A DNA stretch of 64,000 nt from Pontibacillus litoralis JSM 072002. Lineage in GTDB: Bacteria > Bacillota > Bacilli > Bacillales > BH030062. Positions 51,644-60,764 of this stretch are shown in pieces (within the stretch, counting starts at the first letter, position 1; every line of letters starts with the position of its first letter). The position numbers and the translations under genes were made by a program. Below the pieces are notes generated by a model, which ran no database searches, had not been told where the DNA came from, and saw only the letters and a program-made list of their open reading frames with translations. Location of the stretch: NCBI RefSeq assembly GCF_000775615.1, contig NZ_AVPG01000009.1:1-64000 (forward strand), written 5' to 3'.

Positions 51644-53373
51644 GAACTAAAATCAAATCGTTCTTTAAATGGAAAAGGTATGGTGAAATGGTCTCCTTCT
51701 CCTGTTAAATATGCAACATCAAAGTAGGTTCGTTCAGAAATCGGTAATTGGTCTACCCAAGGGGAATAGGTTTTGCAAATGATTTGGTTGTTGATTTCGT
51801 CGAATTCTGTAAAACGCATCCAGCCATTTCCGCCATGGTAGCTTGATTGATAGTCTACAAGTATTTGGATAACGGCTTGACCATTAGCGTTCTGTTTGAT
51901 TTGATATGCTGCTCCGTGATTGTGCCCGCTAACTGTTAGGAATATTTGGTTATTATTAGAAATTAAATTATTCCAAAGCCATTTTCCACGCCATGTTTCA
52001 ATAGGTGAGACTCCATCTCCGCTAATATCTAATATTTCATGAGATACCAGTATTGTAGGTAAAGTAGGGTGTTGCGCTAATATTTGCTCTGCCCATTTGC
52101 TATCAACTTTCAAGTGTTGCATATCGATAGCTAGAATCATATACTCATAACTTCCAGCCGATACAATGGAATAGGAGCTATATCCTGATGCAGATGCGCC
52201 TTTATAATACGGTTTATGCGAAAATCGTTCGGGGGAATAGTAATCCAGATAAGGATCCTTATCTCCATAATCGTGATTCCCGGCAATCGTTACATAGGCT
52301 GTGTTGCTGTCATCAAGCAATTGGATGATAGATGAAGAGTTGTGCCATTCTTCTTCTGCATCGCTTTGGTCAACCATATCACCTAGAAATGTAGTGAATG
52401 CTAGATTTAGCTGCTGCTCGTATTCTGTTATCCATTCCACTTGTTTTTGAAACAACTCTGGCATGTATCGAACGGTTTTCTGCGGATCAGGAATAAATAA
52501 GAAGTTATAATTATGTTGCTTCGTTAATAACGGAATAGATTCATTGGTGCCATTTTCAACAAACCCCTCTTTTTGGATTGTAGCGAACCAATGCTCTTTA
52601 GAAAGTGGTGCCCCAGTTATTCGAATGCGCTGGATACTTCCAGCAAATAACGTATCGATTTCACTTCCCCATTCAGAAGCTCCAATATTCCATCCTTTAC
52701 CTGGTACATAATCAATGCCCAGCATTTCTTCCTCTGCATTACGAAAGTCCGTTACGCCATTTATGTATAGGGTTGTATGACTCCCATCATTCACAATGGC
52801 AATATGGTACCAATCGTCTGTGCTATCAAGAGTGAAGGACCAATTCGTATCATTCGCTTGTAAATTGGTTGGGTGGCTAGACCATTGTATTTCTCGCAAA
52901 CTGGAAACAGACAGTGTCGAAAGTGTTTCATGCTCACCGTCCATTTTCCCAATTGTTGCAGCATGTCCTTGTCGAGTGAGAATGCCCATCCAGCTATGCT
53001 GATCTGGTGAGAAGTCTTGTGGTAATTTCATCATCACTTCAATTGTATAGCCTGAAGGGAACGTTGCTTCGTTTATTGGTGCTTCTGCAACAGTTTGGAA
53101 ATATTGGCCGATTTTCTCACGTTTTGAATTATGAAAGTTCATATAATTGCCGTCAGCAGACCATTGGATATAAGGTGTAGGAGGAACCCATCCTTGTTCG
53201 CTGTTGGTGATAAGCTCTAGGTCATTTCCGTTCCCGCTTGTGTCCTTTAAAGTCAAGGAACCATCATCAATCTTGCCACTCTTCGTAAAAGCAGTGGAGA
53301 AAATCCAGTCTGCTAGGTGATTTTTTTGTAGCTTATTACATGGAGTTGTGTGTTGTGTTGAGGTATTTTCCAT
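51634..53373 (-). CDS. LamG-domain metallophosphoesterase
   Basis: A 579-residue two-domain protein. Residues about 18-255 form a LamG/concanavalin-like beta sandwich (LTLKDTSGNGNDLELI; GYTIEVMMKLP; WYHIAIVNDGSHTTLYINGVTDF; NIGASEWGSEIDTLFAGSIQRIRI). Residues about 280-560 are a calcineurin-like phosphoesterase with FLGDMVDQSD, IAGNHDYGD, VSHEI and SGHNHGAAY supplying the metal ligands (the first GDxxD element is GDMVD). No signal peptide is visible, which is odd for a LamG protein. The substrate is unknown; a nucleotide, phospholipid or teichoic-acid-like phosphoester is possible. Confidence 0.82.
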   Translation of the reverse strand: MENTSTQHTTPCNKLQKNHLADWIFSTAFTKSGKIDDGSLTLKDTSGNGNDLELITNSEQGWVPPTPYIQWSADGNYMNFHNSKREKIGQYFQTVAEAPINEATFPSGYTIEVMMKLPQDFSPDQHSWMGILTRQGHAATIGKMDGEHETLSTLSVSSLREIQWSSHPTNLQANDTNWSFTLDSTDDWYHIAIVNDGSHTTLYINGVTDFRNAEEEMLGIDYVPGKGWNIGASEWGSEIDTLFAGSIQRIRITGAPLSKEHWFATIQKEGFVENGTNESIPLLTKQHNYNFLFIPDPQKTVRYMPELFQKQVEWITEYEQQLNLAFTTFLGDMVDQSDAEEEWHNSSSIIQLLDDSNTAYVTIAGNHDYGDKDPYLDYYSPERFSHKPYYKGASASGYSSYSIVSAGSYEYMILAIDMQHLKVDSKWAEQILAQHPTLPTILVSHEILDISGDGVSPIETWRGKWLWNNLISNNNQIFLTVSGHNHGAAYQIKQNANGQAVIQILVDYQSSYHGGNGWMRFTEFDEINNQIICKTYSPWVDQLPISERTYFDVAYLTGEGDHFTIPFPFKERFDFSSTC

Positions 53374-53474
53374 TGAAACAATTCCTCTCTTTATGTAATT
53401 GCACTTATATTACTAATGAAACGTAAAGAGAGATATAGATTTAAGTTAAAATTATGTAACTTTCAAAAGGGAAA

Positions 53475-53504
53475 AGCACAAGCGTTTGGAATGTCGCTTG
53501 TGCT
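53475..53504 (-). terminator. Terminator of the thiamine-precursor ABC operon
   Basis: AGCACAAGCG (53475-53484) and CGCTTGTGCT (53495-53504) form a perfect 10-bp stem, with TTTTCCCTTTT after it on the minus strand. Confidence 0.75.
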
Positions 53505-53509
53505 GAATA

Positions 53510-54247
53510 TTAATTCATGAACTTTAGTGCACGATAAATGTCTCGTTTATATTGCAGGAACTGTTCTGTAAGCATAATGTCTTCCTGGCGTGGTCTTGAG
53601 AAGGGGAGGATAATTTCTTTTTGCACAGATGCCGGCTTGTTCGACAATATGATAATGCGGTCAGACAAATACAGTGCTTCTTCAATGTTATGTGTTACGA
53701 ATAAAATGGAGCGTTTATGCTTTTCCCAAATTGATAGTAACCAGTGTTGCATTTCTAATCGAGTGAATTCATCCAATGCAGAAAATGGTTCATCTAAACA
53801 AATGAGGTGCTGAGGACTAAGCAAGCTACGAATAAAGGAGACTCGCTGTTTCATACCACCTGAAAGCTGGCTAGGATACGCATGTTCATAGCCAGTGAGA
53901 CCTGCTTTTTCTATCATTTCCTGTGCTCGTTTAGTGTCCTTTTTGCCTGCGATTTCCCCCCCTAACATCACATTTTCGAGAATAGTTCTCCACGGAAGTA
54001 ACGCATGACTTTGAGGCATGTAGCTGATTGAGCCTTTTTTGCCGTTTATTGTTTTCCCATCTAAGATAATATTTCCTGCATCTGGTGTATATAGTCCGCC
54101 AATTAAATGAAAGAGTGTGCTTTTGCCGCTACCAGAAGGACCTAAAATCGAGACAAATTCCCCCTCGTCTACCTTAAAGGAAAGGTTCTCTAAAATATGT
54201 TGACCGTCAAATGATTTTTCTAACTGTTCAATAGATAGTTTAGCCAT
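53510..54247 (-). CDS. thiZ: Thiamine-precursor (HMP) ABC transporter ATPase
   Basis: A 245-residue ATPase of the taurine/nitrate/pyrimidine-type importers. Walker A is LGPSGSGKSTLF (about 35-46), the Q-loop SYMPQSHALLPW, signature LSGGMKQRVSF, Walker B LICLDEPFSAL, and switch VTHNIEEAL. I start at the ATG at 54247 because GAGG lies nine bases upstream. It is the last gene of a four-gene operon whose leader is a TPP riboswitch, so it should energise uptake of a hydroxymethylpyrimidine or formylaminopyrimidine thiamine precursor. Confidence 0.9.
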   Translation of the reverse strand: MAKLSIEQLEKSFDGQHILENLSFKVDEGEFVSILGPSGSGKSTLFHLIGGLYTPDAGNIILDGKTINGKKGSISYMPQSHALLPWRTILENVMLGGEIAGKKDTKRAQEMIEKAGLTGYEHAYPSQLSGGMKQRVSFIRSLLSPQHLICLDEPFSALDEFTRLEMQHWLLSIWEKHKRSILFVTHNIEEALYLSDRIIILSNKPASVQKEIILPFSRPRQEDIMLTEQFLQYKRDIYRALKFMN

Positions 54248-55010
54248 GGCTTTCATCCTCTTCTTGTTTCCATTTCGTCGTTCGTTTTTCTAGCTGTGTA
54301 ATCACCCCGAAAAAGAGTAAACTCATGGTCATAATGAGAACAATTGCAACAAATACGCGATCTGTTCGGAAGGAGGAAGAGGCGAGTGTCATGTAAACAC
54401 CTATTCCTTTATTTGCACCTAACCATTCCGAAATCACAGCGCCCATCACACTGTATGTTGCAGCAATCTTAAGTCCGGAGAATATGCTTGGAATTGCTTG
54501 GGGCCATTCTACTTTGCGAAATATTTGTCCATTCGTAGCTCCGGCCATTTTCATGTAATGCATGAGTTCGCGATCGGTTTGGCGAAATCCATCCATCGTA
54601 GAAACGGCAATTGGGAAAAAACAAACGAGTATAATAACAATTAGCTTCGGTAACCAGCCGAAACCGAACCAGATAACAAGTAATGGAGCTAACACGATAA
54701 TCGGTATATTTTGCGATAAAATCATCAAGGGATAAACGGCTTCTCGAACGTTCGGTAATAGGTGCAGGGCAACAGCAACAAGCAGACCTACACTAGAACC
54801 AATTGTAAACCCAGTAATAGATAACAATATCGTGGATAATATGTGTTGATTATATTGCTCCCATCCATTTATTGCCTCTAACCATATGTCACTCGGGGCG
54901 GGGAGTAACCAGACAGGAATGGCAAATAAACGGCTAGCCAATTCCCATAGCACGAACAAAAGGATGAGGACCGCAGTTGGTCTCCATCCTTTTTGAATCA
55001 GATGCTTCAT
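54240..55010 (-). CDS. thiX: Thiamine-precursor (HMP) ABC transporter permease
   Basis: A 256-residue membrane permease of the BPD_transp_1 fold with about six helices. The coupling motif MHYMKMAGATNGQIFRKVEWPQA near residue 155 contacts the ATPase. Its start codon overlaps the end of the upstream DUF77 gene and its end overlaps the ATPase gene, so the operon is tightly coupled. Its role in thiamine-precursor import follows from the riboswitch and the ThiY-like binding protein. Confidence 0.9.
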   Translation of the reverse strand: MKHLIQKGWRPTAVLILLFVLWELASRLFAIPVWLLPAPSDIWLEAINGWEQYNQHILSTILLSITGFTIGSSVGLLVAVALHLLPNVREAVYPLMILSQNIPIIVLAPLLVIWFGFGWLPKLIVIILVCFFPIAVSTMDGFRQTDRELMHYMKMAGATNGQIFRKVEWPQAIPSIFSGLKIAATYSVMGAVISEWLGANKGIGVYMTLASSSFRTDRVFVAIVLIMTMSLLFFGVITQLEKRTTKWKQEEDESHG

Positions 55011-55300
55011 GGGCGATACTTTTCCGTTAGTTGGTTCATAGAAGCCCCTGATGGTTTGTAGAAAATCTTCACTTGGGAAATGATGCTAGGACAGCCTTTA
55101 GCAACCATTGCTTCATTCATTTTCTCAATAACAGGAAAGATGTCTGCTAAATTGCCTTCGATTGTCGTTTCTAATGGATGAACCTCGTAAGGAAGTCCTG
55201 ATTCATTAATAATCGTAATCGCTTCGTCAACATATGGAATCACATCTTCCCCATTTTGGGTTTTCGGTATAATTTGAATACTTACTAATGCATTTGCCAT
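55007..55300 (-). CDS. Thiamine-binding protein, MTH1187/YkoF-like (DUF77)
   Basis: A 97-residue ferredoxin-like-fold protein beginning MANALVSIQIIPK, with VDEAITIINESGLPYEVHPLETTIEGNLADIFPVIEKMNEAMVAKG, the usual DUF77 pattern. Members bind thiamine or its pyrimidine moiety in the cytosol. AAGGAGTG precedes the ATG at 55300. It lies between the binding-protein and permease genes of a TPP-riboswitch operon, supporting a role in handling the imported precursor. Confidence 0.88.
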   Translation of the reverse strand: MANALVSIQIIPKTQNGEDVIPYVDEAITIINESGLPYEVHPLETTIEGNLADIFPVIEKMNEAMVAKGCPSIISQVKIFYKPSGASMNQLTEKYRP

Positions 55301-55312
55301 CCGTAACACTCC

Positions 55313-56314
55313 TTATTGTTCTGGTAGAAATTCGTTTGTATAAGCTTCTTCTACATTTAGTTGTTTATCCAGTAAATTGTTGTCAAACATCCACTCTGAA
55401 TAGTTTTTCCATACTTGTGCATCCTGATGTCCCCACTGCTCAGCATCATCTTGGTATTTCGGACTTAGCCATTCTTGAGATGCTTTCACTAATTCGGCAT
55501 CTAAGTCTGGAACTGCTTCGATTAATATGTTCGCAGCATCTTCAGGATTATTAATTGCGTATTCATATCCTTTCGTTGACGCACGCATGAATGCTTCAAC
55601 CGTTGCAGGATTTTCTTCAATCATAGTCTCATTCGTTGTTAAAATAGGCGTGTAGTAATCCAGTTTCTCTGAGTAGTCGGTTAAGTATTGCATGTTTAAT
55701 TCCTGTTCACGCAATTCGGCTTCTATACCAGTCCAGCCATAGTATATCCATGCAAAATCAACATCTCGCTCTACAGCCGTGAAAAAGTCTGTATTCCCCA
55801 TATTAATGAATTCTACTTGATTTACATCTGCATCCTCTTTACTCATAATCGAGGAAATAACGGCTTCTTCAACAGGAGCACCCCAGCCACCATATGTTTT
55901 CCCTTCGTAATCAGCAGGACTTGTTATATTCTTATCCTTCGGTGATGCAAAACCGGATGTGTTATGTTGAATAATTGCTCCAATCGAAACAATAGGAATA
56001 TCTTGCACGCGTGCTTCTGTCAATGCTTCTTGAGCACTCACACCGAAATCTGCTTTACCAGAAGCAACGAGCTGATCTGCACCAGCTTCTCCAGGTAATT
56101 GTATTTCTACATGAAGTCCAGCCTCTTCAAAGTACCCTTTGTCTTGGGCTACATAAAGGCCAGTGTGGTTCGTATTCGGTGTCCAATCAAGGACGAGTGT
56201 TACTTCTTCTTGCTTAGGCTTCTTCACTGCATTTCCTTCTGATGATGGTGCTTCTTCATTTCCACAAGCAGTTAAGACAACTAAAGCAAAAAGAGAAAAG
56301 AATAATTTCTTCAT
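55313..56314 (-). CDS. thiY: Thiamine-precursor-binding lipoprotein (ThiY-like)
   Basis: A 333-residue NMT1/THI5-fold solute-binding lipoprotein. The lipobox LTAC ends the signal peptide at about residue 18. The mature protein shows LVLDWTPNTNHTGLYVAQDKGYFEEAGL, the signature of pyrimidine-precursor binders such as ThiY. LVASGKADFGVSAQEALTEAR and GWGAPVEEAVI also fit. The ATG at 56314 follows GGAGG; an upstream frame extension lies in the leader. It is the first gene after a TPP riboswitch and terminator, so it should be shut off when TPP is plentiful. Confidence 0.9.
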   Translation of the reverse strand: MKKLFFSLFALVVLTACGNEEAPSSEGNAVKKPKQEEVTLVLDWTPNTNHTGLYVAQDKGYFEEAGLHVEIQLPGEAGADQLVASGKADFGVSAQEALTEARVQDIPIVSIGAIIQHNTSGFASPKDKNITSPADYEGKTYGGWGAPVEEAVISSIMSKEDADVNQVEFINMGNTDFFTAVERDVDFAWIYYGWTGIEAELREQELNMQYLTDYSEKLDYYTPILTTNETMIEENPATVEAFMRASTKGYEYAINNPEDAANILIEAVPDLDAELVKASQEWLSPKYQDDAEQWGHQDAQVWKNYSEWMFDNNLLDKQLNVEEAYTNEFLPEQ

Positions 56315-56373
56315 GTTGCGTCCTCCATTCATTAAAAAATCGCATAAAAATGAGAGGTATTCGATTGAGAACA

Positions 56374-56406
56374 TAAAAAAACATCCTAGATTCATACCTA
56401 GGATGT
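56374..56406 (-). terminator. Expression-platform terminator of the TPP riboswitch
   Basis: On the minus strand ACATCCTAG, loop GTATGAAT, CTAGGATGT is a perfect 9-bp stem followed by seven T residues, between the aptamer and the thiY start codon. Confidence 0.88.
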
Positions 56407-56436
56407 GCAGCTTACACGTTTATGTAATCGTCACAA

Positions 56437-56528
56437 ATGTTTCCTACGCTGGTATGAGCCAGATCAGGTTCAAAGGGTCAGTATCTTAAAGGATACACTT
56501 TCAACCAGCATGACTGGTTCCCCTACAT
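56437..56528 (-). promoter_or_regulatory. TPP riboswitch (THI element)
   Basis: On the minus strand the aptamer runs from ATGTAGGGG to GTAGGAAACAT, whose ends pair as P1. The conserved core is clear: ACCCTTTGAACCTGATCTGG, then a CATACCAGCGTAGG segment. The J3-2 segment that is usually CTGAGA reads TTGAAA here, a departure from consensus. It lies upstream of the thiY-DUF77-thiX-thiZ operon with a terminator in between, so TPP should cause premature termination. Confidence 0.93.
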
Positions 56529-56732
56529 CTTTATTATGATTTTTTGAAATTGTTTTCATGTTAAACTATCGCATACTTATTAGTGAATTGCAAGGGTTGT
56601 TTGAAATAGCAACAAGGCTAGTAAACTAGAGTGATAGCTTTATATGTGAATATGGTATCCCTCTTCGTGAATGTCCCTTACTACTCCTCGAGCGATTATT
56701 GAAAAAAGAAGAAAACTAAACTTGTATAATAA

Positions 56733-56760
56733 ACAACCACATTCATCCTGACATAGTATA
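56733..56760 (+). promoter_or_regulatory. Probable sigma-K promoter of the coat-protein operon
   Basis: CATAGTATA (56752-56760) fits the sigma-K -10 consensus CATA-N3-TA exactly. An AC element of the short sigma-K -35 lies 17 bp upstream (56733-56734). It is 57 bp before the cotS-like gene and would drive late mother-cell expression. Confidence 0.6.
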
Positions 56761-56816
56761 GGTAAGGAGCAGTTGTATGAAAGAAATACTGACATTATCG
56801 TTGTAGGAGGGAGATA

Positions 56817-57914
56817 GTGACGATGCAGATTGTTCCATGGGAGATCGAGGAAGAGGTAGATGATTTCTTCGTACCTGATTATATAGTAGATATTGGACTA
56901 GAAGTATTGAACCAGTATGATTTACATGTGCATCAGATAGAAATTGTTACCACAAAACCAGATAAAGGAGGAGCTATTTGGAAAATAGAAACTAATCAAG
57001 GCCCGATGAGTTTCAAGCTTCTCCACAGACGTCCGACGAGAAGTATGTTTAGTTTAGGGGCGCAAGAATATGTTGTGGATGTAAAGCAGGCAAGAGTACC
57101 GCCAATAATACAAACAAAAGATGGGAAAAACTTTGTAGAAGCAGGAGGGAAATTGTGGTTCGTAGCAAAGTGGATTGAATCTTTACAGCCTGTTACGAAG
57201 GATTTAGAAGGAGCCAAACAGCTCTGCTTTGCTCTAGGGGAATTTCACCGATTAACACAAGGCTATGTTCCGCCGGAGAAAGCGGAAAACGCATCGCGAA
57301 TTCATAAGTGGCCGAGAAATTATGAGAAAACCATATTGAAGATGGATTGGTTTAGAACGATTGCAACTTTATATTCGGAAATGCCGGCTAGTTCAACAAT
57401 TATTAGCGTTGTTGATCAGTTTCAAGAACAAGCAAAGGAAAGCTATGAACGTTTGAAGCAATCAAGTTACTCTGAATTAATTCAATATCAAGAAAAAGAA
57501 TGGGGGTTAGTCCACCAAGATTATGGTTGGTCGAATGCACAAATGGGGGAAAACGGTATGTGGATTATTGATTTAGATGGCGTTTCCTTTGATATTCCAA
57601 TTCGTGATTTAAGGAAGCTTATTACTGGAACGATGGCTGATTTATTTCGGTGGGATGCTAATTGGGTAAGAGAAATGATTAAATCTTATCACGAAGCTAA
57701 CCCTATTTCAGCTGCATTATATGATTTATTGATGATTGACTTATCTATGCCAAATGAATTTTATAAAAATGTGAAGGAAATGCTGTATGAGCCAGAGTTC
57801 TTTTTAACAGAAGAAACGAGCAGTATGATCGATATGATTGTAGCGTTAGATGAAACGAAATGGCCAGTATTAAATGAAGTTCAAAACGATTGGAAGGGGG
57901 GAGTTGAATCTTGA
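56817..57914 (+). CDS. CotS-family spore coat protein (kinase-like fold)
   Basis: A 365-residue protein of the CotS/YutH/YtaA family, which has an aminoglycoside-phosphotransferase-like fold. The catalytic loop LVHQDYGWSNAQM and WIIDLDGVSFDIPIRDL (the metal-binding Asp) are intact, so phosphotransfer is possible. The C-terminal half has family phrases such as LRKLITGTMADLFRWD. The start may be GTG at 56817 or ATG at 56823; AGGAGGG lies upstream of both. It overlaps the glycosyltransferase gene by 4 bp. The pairing matches the cotSA-cotS arrangement known from Bacillus, although gene order is reversed. Confidence 0.85.
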   Translation: MTMQIVPWEIEEEVDDFFVPDYIVDIGLEVLNQYDLHVHQIEIVTTKPDKGGAIWKIETNQGPMSFKLLHRRPTRSMFSLGAQEYVVDVKQARVPPIIQTKDGKNFVEAGGKLWFVAKWIESLQPVTKDLEGAKQLCFALGEFHRLTQGYVPPEKAENASRIHKWPRNYEKTILKMDWFRTIATLYSEMPASSTIISVVDQFQEQAKESYERLKQSSYSELIQYQEKEWGLVHQDYGWSNAQMGENGMWIIDLDGVSFDIPIRDLRKLITGTMADLFRWDANWVREMIKSYHEANPISAALYDLLMIDLSMPNEFYKNVKEMLYEPEFFLTEETSSMIDMIVALDETKWPVLNEVQNDWKGGVES

Positions 57915-59533
57915 ACATACTCATGGTTTGTACAGAGAAATTACCTGTCCCTCCTGTATTAGGGGGAGCGATTCAAACGTATATATCTGGAGCCCTCCCC
58001 TATCTTCGCAAACAGCATGAAATTACAGTGTTAGGTGTAAATGATGCTAGCTTACCGGATAACGAGACGATGGATGATGTGCACTATGTCCGAGTCCCAG
58101 GGAAAGTTTTTGAAGTCTATCGAGAAGCGGTTGCAGCATACGTTGCAAAGCATAATTTTGACCTTATTCATATCTTCAATCGACCACGCCTTGTTCTTCC
58201 TATACGCAATGCTGCACCAGAAGCAAAAATCACTTTAAGTATGCACAATGATATGTTTAAGCCAGAAAAGATAGACCCTCAACAAGCAGAATTAGTCGTA
58301 GAAGAAGTATCAAGAATTGTAACAGTAAGCGACTATATTGGGGATGTTATTCGAGGCTTCTACCCTAAAGCAGATCATAAAATAAGTACCATTTATTCTG
58401 GAGTGGATACGACTCGTTTTCTACCTGGGACTGATCCAGAAATGCGATCTATTCGGAGCCAAATACGAAAAGAGAACCAAATAGAGGATAAAACCGTGTT
58501 AATGTTTGCAGGGAGATTATCGAGAAATAAAGGAGTAGATAAGCTCGTTTTAGCGTTACCAGAATTAGCGAAAAAACATAAAGACCTCGCTTTAGTTATC
58601 GTAGGAAGTAAATGGTTTAGTCAAGATGATGTCACGGACTACGTTGCATATGTTCGAGCACTAGCAAATCGTTTATCCATTCCAGTTGTTACAACAGGAT
58701 TCGTATCTCCGGCTAATATTCAGAATTGGTATGCTGCGGCAGATATATTTGTATGTACGTCAATCTGGCAAGAACCATTGGCGCGAGTTCATTATGAAGC
58801 AATGGCAGCAGGATTGCCAATTATTACAACAGCTCGTGGTGGTAACCCAGAGGTAATGGAAGAAGGAAAGAATGGCTTTATCGTCCATGATCCCGAAAAC
58901 CCTGAGCATTTTGCAGAAAAGATAAATCAATTGTTATCAAATCGCTCTTTGCTGAAAAGTATGGGTAGTTATGGTAGGTCACTTGCTGAGTCGAAGTATG
59001 AATGGAACCGAGTAGGTGCACAAATTCTAGAAGCCTGGGCTCAAGCGAAACAGGACGATGTTATGTTAGGAGATAGTTCCCATGATGAGGGGGGCGTTGA
59101 AACAGTTGAAACAAATGCAGAAGATAACGACGAACAACAGCAAGAACAAGTAATAGAACCCCAAATGCAGCCACAGCAAGAAGAGTCTAAATTAAATAAA
59201 ATAGTTATAGAACATATGAAAGAACAAAAGATGCCGATAATGGAAGAACAGGTGCAAACAAATGAAATGAAGAAGGAAACGGAAGTTCAATGGACGCTCA
59301 TGAAAAATAAGGTAGAGGAGAGGCAGAAATCAGCTCATAAGCAAGCAAAACAGCCATCAAAACTGTCTATAGCTAGTGATGTAAATAATGGTAAATTAAT
59401 TAATATATGGGGAGAACCTATTGATTCTAGAAGTATGGAAGCAGAAGGTGATATATGGGGAGATAATGTAAAAGGAAACACTCCGGTGGTATATGATCCG
59501 TTTGAAACAGAATATTCTAACCCTTTCGATTGA
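57911..59533 (+). CDS. Spore-coat-associated glycosyltransferase, family 4 (CotSA-like) with extended tail
   Basis: A 540-residue protein. Residues about 1-380 are a GT-B glycosyltransferase: an N-terminal Rossmann start (MNILMVCTEKLPVPPVLGGAIQTY), FAGRLSRNKGVDKLVLAL, and the donor-binding segment EPLARVHYEAMAAGLPIITTARGGNPEVMEEG with its E-x7-E pair. Residues about 395-540 are a low-complexity Glu/Gln-rich tail not needed for catalysis, ending YDPFETEYSNPFD. Translation starts at a TTG overlapping the cotS stop. It probably glycosylates coat components or is itself a coat protein. Confidence 0.85.
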   Translation: MNILMVCTEKLPVPPVLGGAIQTYISGALPYLRKQHEITVLGVNDASLPDNETMDDVHYVRVPGKVFEVYREAVAAYVAKHNFDLIHIFNRPRLVLPIRNAAPEAKITLSMHNDMFKPEKIDPQQAELVVEEVSRIVTVSDYIGDVIRGFYPKADHKISTIYSGVDTTRFLPGTDPEMRSIRSQIRKENQIEDKTVLMFAGRLSRNKGVDKLVLALPELAKKHKDLALVIVGSKWFSQDDVTDYVAYVRALANRLSIPVVTTGFVSPANIQNWYAAADIFVCTSIWQEPLARVHYEAMAAGLPIITTARGGNPEVMEEGKNGFIVHDPENPEHFAEKINQLLSNRSLLKSMGSYGRSLAESKYEWNRVGAQILEAWAQAKQDDVMLGDSSHDEGGVETVETNAEDNDEQQQEQVIEPQMQPQQEESKLNKIVIEHMKEQKMPIMEEQVQTNEMKKETEVQWTLMKNKVEERQKSAHKQAKQPSKLSIASDVNNGKLINIWGEPIDSRSMEAEGDIWGDNVKGNTPVVYDPFETEYSNPFD

Positions 59534-59599
59534 TAACATTCTAGTAGGAGTAGTAGATTTGTATAATTATAGTCAGTTAAGTTTATAGTGATAACGTTG

Positions 59600-59637
59600 T
59601 GGGGATTTAACGAATCAATAATCCCCTCCCTTCTTTG
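59600..59637 (+). terminator. Terminator of the coat operon
   Basis: GGGGATT (59601-59607) pairs with AATCCCC (59620-59626), followed by a pyrimidine-rich tail. The stem is short. Confidence 0.5.
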
Positions 59638-59691
59638 TAATGGAGTAAGTAGATTTTTTATTTTACAATAGAAACAGAGGAGGTTAGGTTG

Positions 59692-60645
59692 ATGAAACGA
59701 GGTATATTATCGTTAGGGGAAGCGTTAGTAGATTTTGTTCCCTTGGATTTAACAAATCAGCAGTATCAAAAGAGTCCAGGTGGTGCACCTGCAAATGTAG
59801 CAGTTGGTGTTGCAAAATTAGGGGGAAAAGCGACCTTTATTGGCAAGGTTGGTAATGATGGATTAGGTTCTTTTTTGTATGATACTTTCATGCAATACGG
59901 TGTTCGGACTGAGCATATGAAATTTACGAAGGAAGCGAAAACGGGATTGGTGTTCGTATCAAATACAGCAGATGGAGAGCGGAGTTTTGAATTTTTGATA
60001 GAACCGAGCGCGGATCAATTGTTTAGCGTTGAAGATTTAGATGTAACGGAAATTAAAGAGCATAAAATCGTACATTTTGGTTCTATTTCATTGATACATA
60101 AATGTGCGAGAGCAGCAACGTTGGAAACAATCAGATTAGCGCAGGAGCATGATGGGATTGTGTCATTTGATCCAAATGTGCGTCTTGATTTATGGCCATC
60201 AGAGGAAGTCGCTCGTGAAATGATTCAAGCAGTGCTGTCTAAAGTAGATGTATTAAAATTATCGAAGGAAGAATTAGTGTTTCTTACGGGGGATAGGGAT
60301 ATTCAACAAGGTGTAGCCGCGTTGTCTATATATGATATTCCGATTATTCTCGTAACGATGGGAGCTGAAGGTAGTTACGTTTGTATGAAAGATAATGTGC
60401 AGTTCGTTCCAGCGACGGCAGTTGAAGCGGTTGACACGACAGGTGCCGGGGATGCATATATGTCTTGTATACTGTATTTACTTGATCAGTATGAGGGGGA
60501 GTGGAGTCTTGTATCTATAACAGAACTTGTAGAAATGGCGACGTATGCTAGTGTTTCCGGGGGATTAGCTACACAAGCAAAAGGTGCAATGACAGCACTT
60601 CCGTCGTTAGCGGAAATCGAAGAAAAATTAGATGGAAGGTTGTAG
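59692..60645 (+). CDS. PfkB-family carbohydrate kinase (fructokinase-like)
   Basis: A 317-residue ribokinase-fold sugar kinase. The N-terminal signature SPGGAPANVAVGVAKLGGKATFIGKVGNDGLG binds sugar, and DTTGAGDAYMSCIL near residue 253 holds the catalytic Asp and anion hole. FDPNVRLDLW is typical of fructokinases. The ATG at 59692 is 7 bases after AGGAGG. It stands between the coat operon and the M20 operon with no sugar transporter nearby, so fructose is likely but other ketoses are possible. Confidence 0.85.
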   Translation: MKRGILSLGEALVDFVPLDLTNQQYQKSPGGAPANVAVGVAKLGGKATFIGKVGNDGLGSFLYDTFMQYGVRTEHMKFTKEAKTGLVFVSNTADGERSFEFLIEPSADQLFSVEDLDVTEIKEHKIVHFGSISLIHKCARAATLETIRLAQEHDGIVSFDPNVRLDLWPSEEVAREMIQAVLSKVDVLKLSKEELVFLTGDRDIQQGVAALSIYDIPIILVTMGAEGSYVCMKDNVQFVPATAVEAVDTTGAGDAYMSCILYLLDQYEGEWSLVSITELVEMATYASVSGGLATQAKGAMTALPSLAEIEEKLDGRL

Positions 60646-60764
60646 AAACCTAACACCTAATATTTTTTGAATTTTTGCAATGATGGCATGTACGTCTGTA
60701 AAATAGAATGGTAATCTAGTAGTAGGACAAATAAAATAGAGATATATAGGAAAAGGGGAAAAGT

